Source of the DNA: Algibacter lectus
Lineage (GTDB): Bacteria; Bacteroidota; Bacteroidia; Flavobacteriales; Flavobacteriaceae
NCBI RefSeq assembly: GCF_900112395.1
Contig: NZ_FOLN01000002.1
Span: 1 to 64,000, forward strand
DNA length: 64,000 nt
Direction of reading: 5' to 3'
Position numbers and translations under genes: made by a program. Below are positions 1 to 7,342 of the stretch, piece by piece. Each line of letters begins with the position of its first letter. The stretch's first letter is position 1. Below the pieces are notes generated by a model, which did no database searches, was not told where the DNA came from, and saw only the letters and a program-made list of their open reading frames with translations.

Positions 1-333
1 GAACGCTAACTCAGTTTTTAGGCATGGGGAAAGTGAATACCCTTGGGATTAAACAAGCTAATAAGTGTATGCATGTATCAGCAACAGCCTATAATCTTAA
101 AAAATATTTAAAATATATGAAAAACCTATCAGAAAGTATAGCGGGAATACTTGTTATTATTAAAAGCACAAAAAAACACCTAATAAGCGTTCGAATGATA
201 TGTTTTAAACCACTTATATTTTAGAGAAAATATGGAGTATCAAAAATAAAAACAGCTTAAAAACAAAGATTTTAAGCTGTTTTTATACTTTTTTAAGGGG
301 TTGTGCAACGGTTACCATTGTTAGGCATAGTTT
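1..333. other. Gene-free left edge
   Basis: I see no convincing gene here. A 66-codon open frame at 24-224 has no recognisable domain and no promoter-like context. The stretch holds one strong hairpin (listed separately) and, at 320-328, one half of a 9-bp inverted repeat that frames the PIN-like gene to its right. Confidence 0.5.
249..283. terminator. Rho-independent terminator hairpin
   Basis: A perfect 14-bp stem (249-262 with 270-283) with a 7-nt loop starts with A-rich and ends with T-rich sequence, so it could work in both directions. On the minus strand it lies about 50 nt past the stop of the PIN-like gene, which is its most likely client. Confidence 0.7.
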
Positions 334-1559
334 TTATTTTCCAGATAATCTTATTTTTTCTTGTTCTAGTTCTGATATTTTTTCTTGTAATTCTGTCAGG
401 TTATCTTCTAGCATAGACAATTCAATAGCATTATTATGAGCGAAATCATCTGCTGTTACAGAGTATAAATCATCTACATACTTTCTGTAGTTTTCTACAT
501 ACTTAGTTTCGGACTTAAGTATCAATTTCAATTTTTCTAACTCTTTACTTAAATCTAAGGTTTTATTTGATTTTTTTTCATCATCATCTTTTTCATTTAT
601 AAAATTTGATAAAAGGTCAATATTTTCTTCTTCGATTTCAGTACCAAGATATTTATTTGCATTGTGTAAAAATTGAGCTTGATTATACATCCAGAATTCA
701 ACACCTGAATTGTCATATATTTCTTTGATAAGTTCTTTTCTTGGGCTTTTTATTCTTTTATTTTCTTTTTCAAGAATACACCAATCTTCTTTAAGGTCAT
801 TGCAAATGAATATTATAGGCTTTTTATTTTCTTTAGAAAAGTCTAAAATTTGTTTCCAAATAATTAAATCTCCAAATATTTGAGTTCCTTTTTTGTCTTT
901 TAAGTCTTCATAGCCAGGAGGAATAGAGAATTCATATCTATGTTTTCCTTCTTTTGTTATTTCAATTATTTCATTGAAATTATAATCATTACCAATTTTA
1001 AAAGAACTCTCAAAAGCATTTAATACATCGTCATTGGAATGTAAATCATTTATTTCTTTTTCGATATCATCAATTTGATTATTAATATCCTTTTCAAATT
1101 CTATTGAATCTTCTTTTAGTGAATTAAAACTTTTAAAGAAGTCTTCAATTTTATTTTGTTTTAAAAAAGGATGTTTATCATCATTAGATGTTCTACGTTT
1201 TAAATCCTCTATTTTTTTTCCAATAGTATTTATTGAATTCTTTATATCTTTTAGGGTTTCTGTTTTTAGAGGTTTATATTTTTCATTAATAGGTTTGCTT
1301 ATTATCCTTTTTCGATTTTTTAAATATTCATATTTAACGTGTGCAGGAGACCATAGTCTATCTTTCAGTTTTATATTGAATAAATTATTAAAGATATTTT
1401 CCCTTGTATTTTTGGGTAAGAAATAAAAGTCTAAAAGAGCAGATGAATCGAATACAATAAATGAATCTTCCCACATATTTTTTTCTTTTGAATCAGTTAA
1501 TTCGTAGATATTATATTTCATCTTTTTATTGGAGAATTTATTTTTTAATTATGCCTAAC
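320..1559. repeat. 9-bp inverted repeat framing the PIN-like gene
   Basis: GTTAGGCAT at 320-328 is repeated in inverse orientation as ATGCCTAAC at 1551-1559. The two arms sit 5 nt beyond the stop codon and about 29 nt before the start codon of the single gene between them. In addition, ACTCAGTTTT occurs as a direct repeat at about 9-18 and 1570-1579. The arms resemble GTTRRRY/RYYYAAC integron core sites in sequence only; no integrase gene is visible. Confidence 0.5.
334..1521 (-). CDS. PIN-like domain protein (PIN_8 type), putative RNase
   Basis: This 395-residue soluble protein looks like a PIN-like nuclease of the PIN_8 family. The N-terminal beta strand ends in the acidic motif VFDSSALLDF (Asp25), followed by a helix with Glu65 (KYEYLK). 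A long charged, coiled-coil-like insertion covers roughly residues 85-170. The second half of the fold returns with FGDLIIWKQIL (Asp218), a strand PIIFICND (Asp242) and KEDW (Asp246), which together would supply the metal-binding acids. Residues 300-395 form a second charged coiled coil. Proteins of this family are often found in defence or accessory gene settings, but the target here is unknown. The gene stands alone, is framed by short inverted repeats and is followed by its own terminator, which suggests a transferable unit. The family call rests on motifs and domain order, not on a search. Confidence 0.7.
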   Translation of the reverse strand: MKYNIYELTDSKEKNMWEDSFIVFDSSALLDFYFLPKNTRENIFNNLFNIKLKDRLWSPAHVKYEYLKNRKRIISKPINEKYKPLKTETLKDIKNSINTIGKKIEDLKRRTSNDDKHPFLKQNKIEDFFKSFNSLKEDSIEFEKDINNQIDDIEKEINDLHSNDDVLNAFESSFKIGNDYNFNEIIEITKEGKHRYEFSIPPGYEDLKDKKGTQIFGDLIIWKQILDFSKENKKPIIFICNDLKEDWCILEKENKRIKSPRKELIKEIYDNSGVEFWMYNQAQFLHNANKYLGTEIEEENIDLLSNFINEKDDDEKKSNKTLDLSKELEKLKLILKSETKYVENYRKYVDDLYSVTADDFAHNNAIELSMLEDNLTELQEKISELEQEKIRLSGK

Positions 1560-1606
1560 TATTATATATACTCAGTTTTATTAATCATATCCAGCTTATA
1601 ACAACA

Positions 1607-1765
1607 CTAAAAGCAAGAACCTGCAATAGGTTTTTCAATGCAATTTCCTGCGCCAAAACAAACGGTTTCTGTTTCGCAACCGCCTTCTTCTTCGGTGCAA
1701 GAGCTAAAGCTTAAGGAAATTGTTGTTACGAGTATAATGTGTTTTAATATCTTCATCTGTTTCAT
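1607..1765 (-). CDS. Small Cys-rich lipoprotein, 52 aa
   Basis: A short open frame encodes a 52-residue protein starting MKQMKILKHI. It has a basic n-region, a hydrophobic core and the lipobox SFSSC with the acceptor at Cys23, so it should be a lipoprotein of about 30 mature residues. The mature part is acidic at first (TEEEGG) and carries four further cysteines (30, 36, 42, 51), enough for two disulfides. The second Met (codon 4) is an equally good start. No family is recognised. A ~70 bp element with a 16-bp palindrome lies 130-250 nt upstream and is duplicated upstream of the lipoprotein gene at 3367-3735, suggesting shared control. Signal peptide and lipobox make it likely to be real despite its size. 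Confidence 0.65.
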   Translation of the reverse strand: MKQMKILKHIILVTTISLSFSSCTEEEGGCETETVCFGAGNCIEKPIAGSCF

Positions 1766-1852
1766 TTTATGTTTTCTTCATATTTCAAAAACATAAGCAA
1801 CGAATTTACTTTGTTTCTGTAAAAGAATCAATACGTATAACTGCGTATTTTT

Positions 1853-1925
1853 CTTTAACGGTGAGCAAATTACAAAAGTTTGTTTAGTCAACTTTACGGA
1901 AAACCGTAATTGTAGAATAAAAGCA
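1853..1925 (-). promoter_or_regulatory. Duplicated regulatory element, copy 1
   Basis: About 72 bp here closely match 3845-3919. The core is the perfect palindrome TTACGG-N4-CCGTAA at 1894-1909, flanked on one side by a shared ATTGnAGAATAAAAG block and on the other by shared GCAAATTA and CTTTAAC blocks. Both copies have the same orientation and lie upstream of a minus-strand lipoprotein gene. An operator or alternative promoter is the simplest reading; the regulator is unknown. Confidence 0.55.
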
Positions 1926-1930
1926 TAAAA

Positions 1931-1957
1931 GAAGCCCTAAATAGGGCTTCTTTTTTA
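1931..1957. terminator. Terminator hairpin after the T9SS protein gene
   Basis: GAAGCCCTA and TAGGGCTTC (1931-1950) form a 9-bp stem around a short loop, with T-rich sequence on the plus side and TTTTAT on the minus side. It lies about 50 nt beyond the stop of the minus-strand gene 2005-2772. Confidence 0.7.
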
Positions 1958-2004
1958 TTTGTAAGTACTAAAAATGTACTATTACTAATGGGTTTAAGCA
2001 ATAG

Positions 2005-2772
2005 TTATTCTTTAATAATTTTCAATGCTTTTGCATTTTCTGTTTTCAAGATATAGATTCCGTTAGTTAAGTTTCTAAGATCTATTTGTTCTTTTTCTTG
2101 TATAGAACCGTTTAAAACGCTTTCACCAAGTATATTGTAAATGGTATAATTTTCTTTTACTTTAAACCCTGAAATTTCAATAAAATCTGTAGATGGATTT
2201 GGATAAGCGGTTATTGTGTTTGAATTATTTTCAAGTTGATTTGTAGATAATGTTGATTTATCAAAAATAGAAACGTTATCAATTAATACTTGCGCGCCAG
2301 CATCTCCACGTGAGTATATAAAAGCTTGAACATTTTCTGTATCGGTAGCTGTATATTCAAATTCTCCTTTTTTCCACTCTGTTGTAGATGAGTCTGTATA
2401 GGGATTAGTTAAAAAAGTAGTTGGAAAAGCACCTGGAGTATGAGATAAATTAAATTCAACCTGAGTTAAATTACCAGAAACAGCTTTGTAATAAAAAGTA
2501 CAAACATAAGTTACACCAGAGGTGAATGACATATTATCTGTATTTATATAGTTAAATGTTCTACTTGAGGCAATTTCTAATTGTAGACTTGCTGTACCAT
2601 TTTGAAAATCGGCACTTTTTTCCCATAATCCGTCAAAAAATCTAGTCCAATCATCTGGGTTTGTATCAAAAGAATCCCAATTCTCCATATCTCCATTAGG
2701 AACAAGGTTTGTTTGCGCATTGATATTTAATGTTGCAATAAATAAAAATAGAATAAGTAGTTTTTTCTTCAT
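2005..2772 (-). CDS. Secreted protein with T9SS type A sorting tail
   Basis: A 255-residue exported protein. Residues 1-20 are a signal peptide ending NAQ. Residues 24-172 begin with the pattern NGDMENW, seen in beta-sandwich (carbohydrate-binding-like) domains of Bacteroidetes surface proteins, and end with QVLIDNVSIFD, also typical of such domains. Residues about 185-255 are a Por secretion tail: YPNP at 190-193, the strand pattern IEISG, YNILGE and the terminal LKIIKE. The protein should therefore cross the outer membrane by the type IX system and be anchored or released at the surface. There is no catalytic domain, so a binding role is more likely than an enzymatic one; the ligand cannot be read from the sequence. 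It is monocistronic with its own terminator. Confidence 0.8.
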   Translation of the reverse strand: MKKKLLILFLFIATLNINAQTNLVPNGDMENWDSFDTNPDDWTRFFDGLWEKSADFQNGTASLQLEIASSRTFNYINTDNMSFTSGVTYVCTFYYKAVSGNLTQVEFNLSHTPGAFPTTFLTNPYTDSSTTEWKKGEFEYTATDTENVQAFIYSRGDAGAQVLIDNVSIFDKSTLSTNQLENNSNTITAYPNPSTDFIEISGFKVKENYTIYNILGESVLNGSIQEKEQIDLRNLTNGIYILKTENAKALKIIKE

Positions 2773-3366
2773 AATTGTTTTGTTTTGAGTGTTTTAAATT
2801 ATATTGTTTGATTACCTCTGTTCCTTAAACCTTTTTATAAAACAAATGCTGTTATGTTTTATGCTGTTTTTAGGACTTAAAAGTGATAGCAAGTAAATAT
2901 TTATATATGAAATTACGTAGTTTTAATTGTTAAATGTAGGATATAGTGTCATTGTTTTACTGTTCGTCGATAAATGTTGTTTTTTTTGTGTGTTAGGAAT
3001 AAAATGTTGGTTATTTAATTTTAGTTGTTTTTCTGGTTGTAAATTCGAAGAACATGTTCTTTATAATAACTTAAATGGAAGAGTAGGATTGTTTAATTAC
3101 GGTAAAAAAAAGTATAGTAATTTAATTTGTTATATATCGATAAATTTATGCTAACCTTAAATTGGAGAAGAGTAGGTGTTATATTTTTTTATATTTAATT
3201 TTTGAATCAGATTGTAGTCTTATTTCTGAAAATAAATCGATGTATAAAGTTGCTCATTTTTGTTTTACACGTAGTTGTTATTTAAAACAGAAACGCCTTA
3301 AAATATTAATTTTAAGACGTTTTATGCTAAGATTTAGGAATGTAGTAAAATATAATTTTTTTTTAA
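2773..3366. other. 594-bp intergenic region without a supported gene
   Basis: Two short open frames on the plus strand (2927-3154 and 3162-3377) are Cys- and Phe-rich in the way of random AT-rich translation, with no signal peptide or domain. I reject them. The only structure seen is the terminator hairpin at 3291-3323. Confidence 0.5.
3291..3323. terminator. Terminator of the small lipoprotein gene
   Basis: AAACGCCTTAAAA (3291-3303) pairs with TTTTAAGACGTTT (3310-3322) around a 6-nt loop, with one G-T pair. It lies about 45 nt past the stop of the minus-strand gene 3367-3735. Confidence 0.7.
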
Positions 3367-3735
3367 CTATTCTGTAAACTCAATAACTTGTGCTGAAACA
3401 GTAACGAGTTTTCTACCGAAAAAAGGAAAACTTGATCCTTTAATTTCAACTGTTTCATTGATAACTGCTTTTGCTCCTCCTTCAAGATTTGCATTTTGAA
3501 GCATCTCGGCTTTTGCTTCTGTTATTAACGCCTTTTTAGATAAACCACCAATACCAAAAATATAGGTTACGCTCGCGTCTCCGCTAACGCTATTTATTAC
3601 TTTAAAGTTCTTTTTTGATAAAACAACTTGAGTGGAATGATTGTTAACATTGGATGTTAATCCATAATGTCCTGCACAACTGGTAAGTGAAATTGTTCCA
3701 ACGAGAGTGATAATAATTGATAATTTTTTAATCAT
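3367..3735 (-). CDS. DUF6567-like lipoprotein
   Basis: A 122-residue lipoprotein. The signal peptide ends in the lipobox LTSC (Cys20). The mature part contains GIGGLSKKALITEAKAEML and a C-terminal strand pair with WPF-like SFPFFGRKLVTVSAQV. This arrangement (short lipoprotein, Gly-Gly-Leu turn, 'AKAEML' helix, closing 'TVSA' strand) matches what I recall of DUF6567 proteins of Bacteroidetes; their function is not known. The ~70 bp palindromic element at 3845-3919 lies about 110-185 nt upstream and is shared with the 52-residue lipoprotein gene. The protein probably sits on the periplasmic or outer face of the outer membrane. Confidence 0.6.
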   Translation of the reverse strand: MIKKLSIIITLVGTISLTSCAGHYGLTSNVNNHSTQVVLSKKNFKVINSVSGDASVTYIFGIGGLSKKALITEAKAEMLQNANLEGGAKAVINETVEIKGSSFPFFGRKLVTVSAQVIEFTE

Positions 3736-3844
3736 TTTGATAAATTTAGGGTGCCTACTTCTGTTTTAAGTCTGTTTTCGACTTATTCCGACTTTATTTT
3801 TAATTCTGATTTTATTTGATTTTACACTATAAGGTTTGAGTTTT

Positions 3845-3919
3845 CCTTTAACACCACGCAAATTATAACAGTCCAACCAATCAAATTTACGGGTATCCGT
3901 AATTGGAGAATAAAAGGCC
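3845..3919 (-). promoter_or_regulatory. Duplicated regulatory element, copy 2
   Basis: This is the second copy of the ~72 bp element at 1853-1925, with the palindrome TTACGG-N4-CCGTAA at 3887-3902. The N4 spacer differs (GTAT against AAAA) while both half-sites are unchanged, which argues for selection on the palindrome rather than a very recent duplication. Confidence 0.55.
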
Positions 3920-3920
3920 T

Positions 3921-3946
3921 AAAAAAAGCCCAAAAAATTGAGCTTT
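3921..3946 (-). terminator. Weak terminator after the SDR gene
   Basis: Read on the minus strand, AAGCTCAA pairs with TTGGGCTT (one G-T pair) and runs into a stretch of seven T, about 35 nt past the stop of 3976-5001. Confidence 0.5.
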
Positions 3947-3975
3947 GTGTAGTTTGTCGATATTGAAATGCATTA

Positions 3976-5001
3976 TTAAGCGTTCCAATCTTCTTTTATA
4001 TATCGAAGGGCTTCTTCCAAAACTTGTTTAGATGGTTTTGGGTTAAAACCTAAAACACTTTTAGAAGCACTAATATCATAATCTTGTTTTAAGCCATAAA
4101 ACATATCGAGATAATGCCGTTGGAGTAGAGGTTCTTTACCTGTTATTTTACTACTAAATTCCATAAGTCCAGCAACGGCGTATAATAGACATTTTGGAAC
4201 TGTTTTTGGGGTTTTTAGTTTTAATTCGGGATACAAATTAGCGGCAATTTTCACGCTGTCTTGCAAAGTGGTGTGTGTAGGATTGGATAGAATGTAACGG
4301 GTTTGATTTTCACCTTTCAGCATGGCTTGGTAAGCGCCAAAGGCGACATCTTTAACATCGACCCAGTTTAAGGTTACATTGGTATCTACAGGAATTTCGC
4401 CTTTTAAAATTTGATGCACCAAATGGTTAGAGTAATTTAATTTGTGAGCATGGCTGCCAATCATGGCGGATGGTAAAATGAGTACGGTTCTAATACCGTA
4501 TTTTTGGCCTAATTTTAAGGCCAATTTATCGGAATCGTTTTTAGAATTGTAATACCAATTTCTACGGTCTTTGTTATAACCATTATTAACGTTTGCGGGC
4601 AAGGTGGTAAAATCTAAAGAGGCTACCGAACTTACGTAAACAATATGTTTTATACCGCAGGCTTTCGCAACGTCGAACAGGTTTTGGGTGCCTTTTAGGT
4701 TGTTGTCGTAAATTTCTGTTTTTGGATCTTTGGCCCACATGCTAAAGTTTGCCGCTACGGCGTATAAGTGGGTTACATTTTTAAATGCTTTTTTTAGCGA
4801 GGCTGTATCTAAAAGGTCGGCCTGTACAACATCGCAATCTAAACCCTCAAAAGGAGCAGAGTTATTGATATCTCTAACTGTGGTTCTAACATTTTGATTT
4901 TTAGATAGTAGTAAACGGATTAAATTATTGCCTAAATGGCCGTTTCCGCCTGTAACTAATGCAATATCTTTACTTGTGTTTTCAATGTTATCTTTGCTCA
5001 T
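3976..5001 (-). CDS. Extended SDR: NAD-dependent epimerase/dihydroflavonol reductase-like
   Basis: A 341-residue cytoplasmic oxidoreductase of the extended short-chain dehydrogenase family. The Rossmann dinucleotide motif is TGGNGHLG at 17-24. The catalytic residues follow family order: Ser124/Ser125 in VYVSSVAS and the Tyr150-x3-Lys154 pair in WYYNSK. The overall length and the GTQNLFDVA segment resemble dihydroflavonol-4-reductase and 3-beta-hydroxysteroid-like enzymes, which are common in bacteria with unknown substrates. The Crp/Fnr-family gene lies 60 nt upstream on the same strand, so the two are probably cotranscribed or functionally linked. The substrate cannot be stated. Confidence 0.8.
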   Translation of the reverse strand: MSKDNIENTSKDIALVTGGNGHLGNNLIRLLLSKNQNVRTTVRDINNSAPFEGLDCDVVQADLLDTASLKKAFKNVTHLYAVAANFSMWAKDPKTEIYDNNLKGTQNLFDVAKACGIKHIVYVSSVASLDFTTLPANVNNGYNKDRRNWYYNSKNDSDKLALKLGQKYGIRTVLILPSAMIGSHAHKLNYSNHLVHQILKGEIPVDTNVTLNWVDVKDVAFGAYQAMLKGENQTRYILSNPTHTTLQDSVKIAANLYPELKLKTPKTVPKCLLYAVAGLMEFSSKITGKEPLLQRHYLDMFYGLKQDYDISASKSVLGFNPKPSKQVLEEALRYIKEDWNA

Positions 5002-5061
5002 GTTTTTATTTTTTGTTTGAGCAAAGGTCTGTGCTTATTGATGTTTTAAAAATAACATTTG

Positions 5062-5631
5062 TTAGAAAGTGATTTGTTTTCTAATACGACTTAGCGATTG
5101 TGGCTCCATGCCTAAAAAAGATGCTATATTATCTATAGAAACGTTTAAAGCTAGGTTTGGATGTTGTTTTATAAACTTCTCATAACGTTGTTTTGCTGTT
5201 AATATCTGAAAATCTTTAACGCGTTCGAGTTTACAATTTAAATGTTCGTTTGTAACGGTTTTTATAAAATCGCTCCAAAAGGTAGATTGTGTCTGTAATA
5301 GGTTATAATCGGGTTTTGAAATTTTTAATAGTTTGCAATCGGTAATGGTTTCATAGTAATCTGGAGCAGGCGTTTCACTCATAAAACTATCTAATGAGGT
5401 AAAAAAATCTTGTTCTGGTACTAAATGCTGTACTACAATTTTGCCATCTAGGTTTTGATACCCTTTTACAATGCCTTCACTTAAAAAATAAACATAGCGT
5501 TCTACTTTTCCGGCTTCTAAAAGTTTGGTTTGTGCAGGTACGTGCTCGGTAATAAAATAATGTTGAACTAAACGAGTATCTTCTTCAGTTAAAGTAAATC
5601 GCGATTGAATATAGTTTAGCAAATTTTTCAT
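5062..5631 (-). CDS. Crp/Fnr family transcriptional regulator
   Basis: A 189-residue regulator. Residues about 15-120 form a cyclic-nucleotide-binding-type beta roll (RYVYFLSEGIVKGYQ and following strands), and a long dimer helix follows at 110-140. The C-terminal helix-turn-helix is short: VSIDNIASFLGMEPQSLSRIRKQ at about 164-186, the usual form in Bacteroidetes Crp-like proteins. The phosphate-binding cassette of true CRP is not evident, so the effector need not be cAMP. It stands directly upstream of the SDR gene (60-nt gap, same strand) and may regulate it. Confidence 0.85.
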   Translation of the reverse strand: MKNLLNYIQSRFTLTEEDTRLVQHYFITEHVPAQTKLLEAGKVERYVYFLSEGIVKGYQNLDGKIVVQHLVPEQDFFTSLDSFMSETPAPDYYETITDCKLLKISKPDYNLLQTQSTFWSDFIKTVTNEHLNCKLERVKDFQILTAKQRYEKFIKQHPNLALNVSIDNIASFLGMEPQSLSRIRKQITF

Positions 5632-5748
5632 GATTGTGCTTTGGATAGGGCGGACGTTAGAAAATGGATTATTTAGACGCCGTTATTATTTCCGAAAAGA
5701 CGAAGATAATCCAAATTGATTTAAAGGCAAGTTCCCGTTAAACAAAAA

Positions 5749-5778
5749 AAAACCACCCTGTTTTCACAAGATGGTTTT
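5749..5778 (-). terminator. Terminator of the peroxiredoxin-region genes
   Basis: Read on the minus strand, AAAACCATCTTG pairs with CAGGGTGGTTTT (two G-T pairs) and is followed by a long T run. It lies about 30 nt past the stop of 5807-6064. Confidence 0.75.
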
Positions 5779-5806
5779 AAAATAAATACAAATTTTTCTT
5801 TTTCAA

Positions 5807-6064
5807 TTATTTGTCGATAGAACCCAACACGCGTTGCATAAAACTGTTTACAGCTTCTTTTTTCGGGGTGCCTTCTTTTATCATTTTATTCACTTCAATG
5901 GCGCCGTACATATTAGAAATAAGTTCGCCAATAACATCTAATTCTTCATCTTTTAGAGAAGAAACTTCGGTTAAAGCTTCAAGTGTTTCAATAGTTTCAA
6001 CAACGTAATCTTCGTCGTTTTCTTCAATAAATTGTGTTAAATGTTTTATTACTGGTAATTTCAT
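5807..6064 (-). CDS. DUF6952-like small acidic protein
   Basis: An 85-residue soluble, acidic, fully helical-looking protein starting MKLPVIKHLTQF. I recognise it as the small protein (DUF6952 type) that sits next to thioredoxin and peroxiredoxin genes in many Flavobacteriaceae; its role is not established. The thioredoxin gene is 49 nt upstream on the same strand and the shared terminator follows, so it is likely the last gene of the redox transcript. It has no cysteine, so it cannot itself be a thiol carrier. Confidence 0.65.
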   Translation of the reverse strand: MKLPVIKHLTQFIEENDEDYVVETIETLEALTEVSSLKDEELDVIGELISNMYGAIEVNKMIKEGTPKKEAVNSFMQRVLGSIDK

Positions 6065-6113
6065 TTTTATATGGTATTAATCACGCTTTCGCGGAAAGGT
6101 CTTCTACTTTGTA

Positions 6114-6422
6114 TTATATTACTTCGCTAACTAATTCTTTTAAAACATCGAATTTGTTAGTTTGTACTTGCTTAACTAATTTGCCGCCTTTAAAGGTTGC
6201 AAACGTTGGTAAATTATCAACCGTAGCTAGTTTTCTAGATTCAGGAAACTTTTCAGCATCAACAATAACAAAAGATACACCTTCGTTTTCTGTTGCTAAT
6301 TTTTTAAATTTAGGTTTCATAATTCTACAATTTCCACACCATGTGGCAGAATATTGAACAATTACTGTATCATTACTCGAAACGATTTCACCTAAATTAT
6401 CTTGGTCTAATTCATTTATCAT
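6114..6422 (-). CDS. Thioredoxin family protein
   Basis: A 102-residue thioredoxin-fold protein without a signal peptide, so cytoplasmic. The redox site is WCGNC (Cys29 and Cys32) instead of the classical WCGPC, and the cis-proline segment is present as DNLPTFATF near residue 74. It lies between the peroxiredoxin and the DUF6952-like gene on one strand, and is the natural candidate to reduce that peroxiredoxin. The exchange of Pro for Asn in the active site would be expected to alter its redox potential. Confidence 0.85.
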   Translation of the reverse strand: MINELDQDNLGEIVSSNDTVIVQYSATWCGNCRIMKPKFKKLATENEGVSFVIVDAEKFPESRKLATVDNLPTFATFKGGKLVKQVQTNKFDVLKELVSEVI

Positions 6423-6506
6423 AACTATATTTTTTTTTGGAGTGTGTTATTTAAAACAATCTAAAAGCTGAAAGAAATAGCTATTGCTGTTTTAAATAGA
6501 ATTTTG

Positions 6507-6545
6507 AAGGCCTGCCTAAATTAATTATGAGAGACAAACAGGCCT
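6507..6545 (-). terminator. Hairpin between peroxiredoxin and thioredoxin genes
   Basis: AAGGCCTG and CAGGCCTT form an 8-bp perfect stem with a long loop. There is no clean T run after it on the minus strand, so it may be an attenuating or RNA-stabilising hairpin rather than a full terminator. Confidence 0.4.
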
Positions 6546-6562
6546 TAAAATTATTTTTTTAA

Positions 6563-7201
6563 CTAGTTAGCTGCTAAGTATGCTGCAGTTCCTTTTGCAT
6601 TTGGAGCCATAGCTTCTTTTCCTTCTTCCCAGTTTGCAGGACAAACTTCACCTTTTTCTTGTACGTGAGTTAAAGCATCTACTAAACGGATGTATTCACC
6701 AACATTTCTACCTAAAGGCATGTTGTTAATACTTTCGTGTTGTACAACACCATCTTCGTCAATAATGTAAGTTGCTCTGTAAGTTACGTTATCACCTTCA
6801 ACTTGTACAGTTCCAGTTTCTTCATCAAACGTTTCGTTAGTGATATCTAAAATACCTAAGATGTTTGATAAGTTTCTGTTACTATCTGCTAAAATTGGGT
6901 AAGTTACACCTTCAATTCCACCGTTATCTTTAGCTTGGCTTAACCATGCAAAGTGTACTTCTGGAGTATCGCAAGATGCACCAATAACAATAGTGTTACG
7001 TTTTTCGAATTCTGGTAAAGCCGCTTGAAATGCGTGTAATTCTGTTGGGCATACAAAAGTAAAATCTTTTGGGTACCAAAATAAAACTACTTTTTTCTTG
7101 TTGTTAACTGCTTCTTCAAGAACGTTTACTTTAAAAGTATCGCCCATATCGTTCATTGCGTCAACGTTTAAATCTGGAAATTTTTTTCCTACTAATGCCA
7201 T
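6563..7201 (-). CDS. Peroxiredoxin (AhpC/Prx1 type, 2-Cys)
   Basis: A 212-residue 2-Cys peroxiredoxin that reduces hydrogen peroxide and organic peroxides in the cytoplasm. The peroxidatic cysteine is Cys51 in DFTFVCPTE, and the resolving cysteine is Cys187 in GEVCPANW, the Prx1/AhpC signature. A third cysteine lies in GASCDTPEVHFAW (Cys77). The length agrees with the family. The gene leads a group that continues with a thioredoxin and a small acidic partner, which should regenerate the oxidised enzyme. A good -7 box (TATATTTG) sits 38 nt before the ATG, supporting this start. Confidence 0.92.
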   Translation of the reverse strand: MALVGKKFPDLNVDAMNDMGDTFKVNVLEEAVNNKKKVVLFWYPKDFTFVCPTELHAFQAALPEFEKRNTIVIGASCDTPEVHFAWLSQAKDNGGIEGVTYPILADSNRNLSNILGILDITNETFDEETGTVQVEGDNVTYRATYIIDEDGVVQHESINNMPLGRNVGEYIRLVDALTHVQEKGEVCPANWEEGKEAMAPNAKGTAAYLAAN

Positions 7202-7238
7202 GTGTTTATGTTTTTATTTGTTAATTGTTTTCTGGGTA

Positions 7239-7246
7239 CAAATATA
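7239..7246 (-). promoter_or_regulatory. -7 promoter box of the peroxiredoxin gene
   Basis: TATATTTG on the minus strand matches the Bacteroidetes -7 consensus TAnnTTTG, 38 nt before the start codon. No clear -33 TTG partner is visible. Confidence 0.55.
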
Positions 7247-7342
7247 AAACACATTTAAGGTTTTTAGTAAAATCCGAAATTTTAATTTCTTATTACAGAA
7301 TAGTTTTTGTCTATGGAATTAAAATTTATTGATAATTTAATT

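Noticed and set aside
24-224. 66-codon open frame at the left edge
   Set aside because: No domain, no signal peptide, no promoter box, and composition like translated AT-rich noncoding sequence.
320-1559. A true integron cassette at the PIN-like gene
   Set aside because: The core-like sites are suggestive, but there is no integrase gene and no clear complete attC fold; kept only as a finding.
2927-3377. Two plus-strand open frames in the 2.8-3.4 kb gap
   Set aside because: Cys/Phe-rich random-looking translations; one of them runs through the terminator hairpin of the neighbouring gene.
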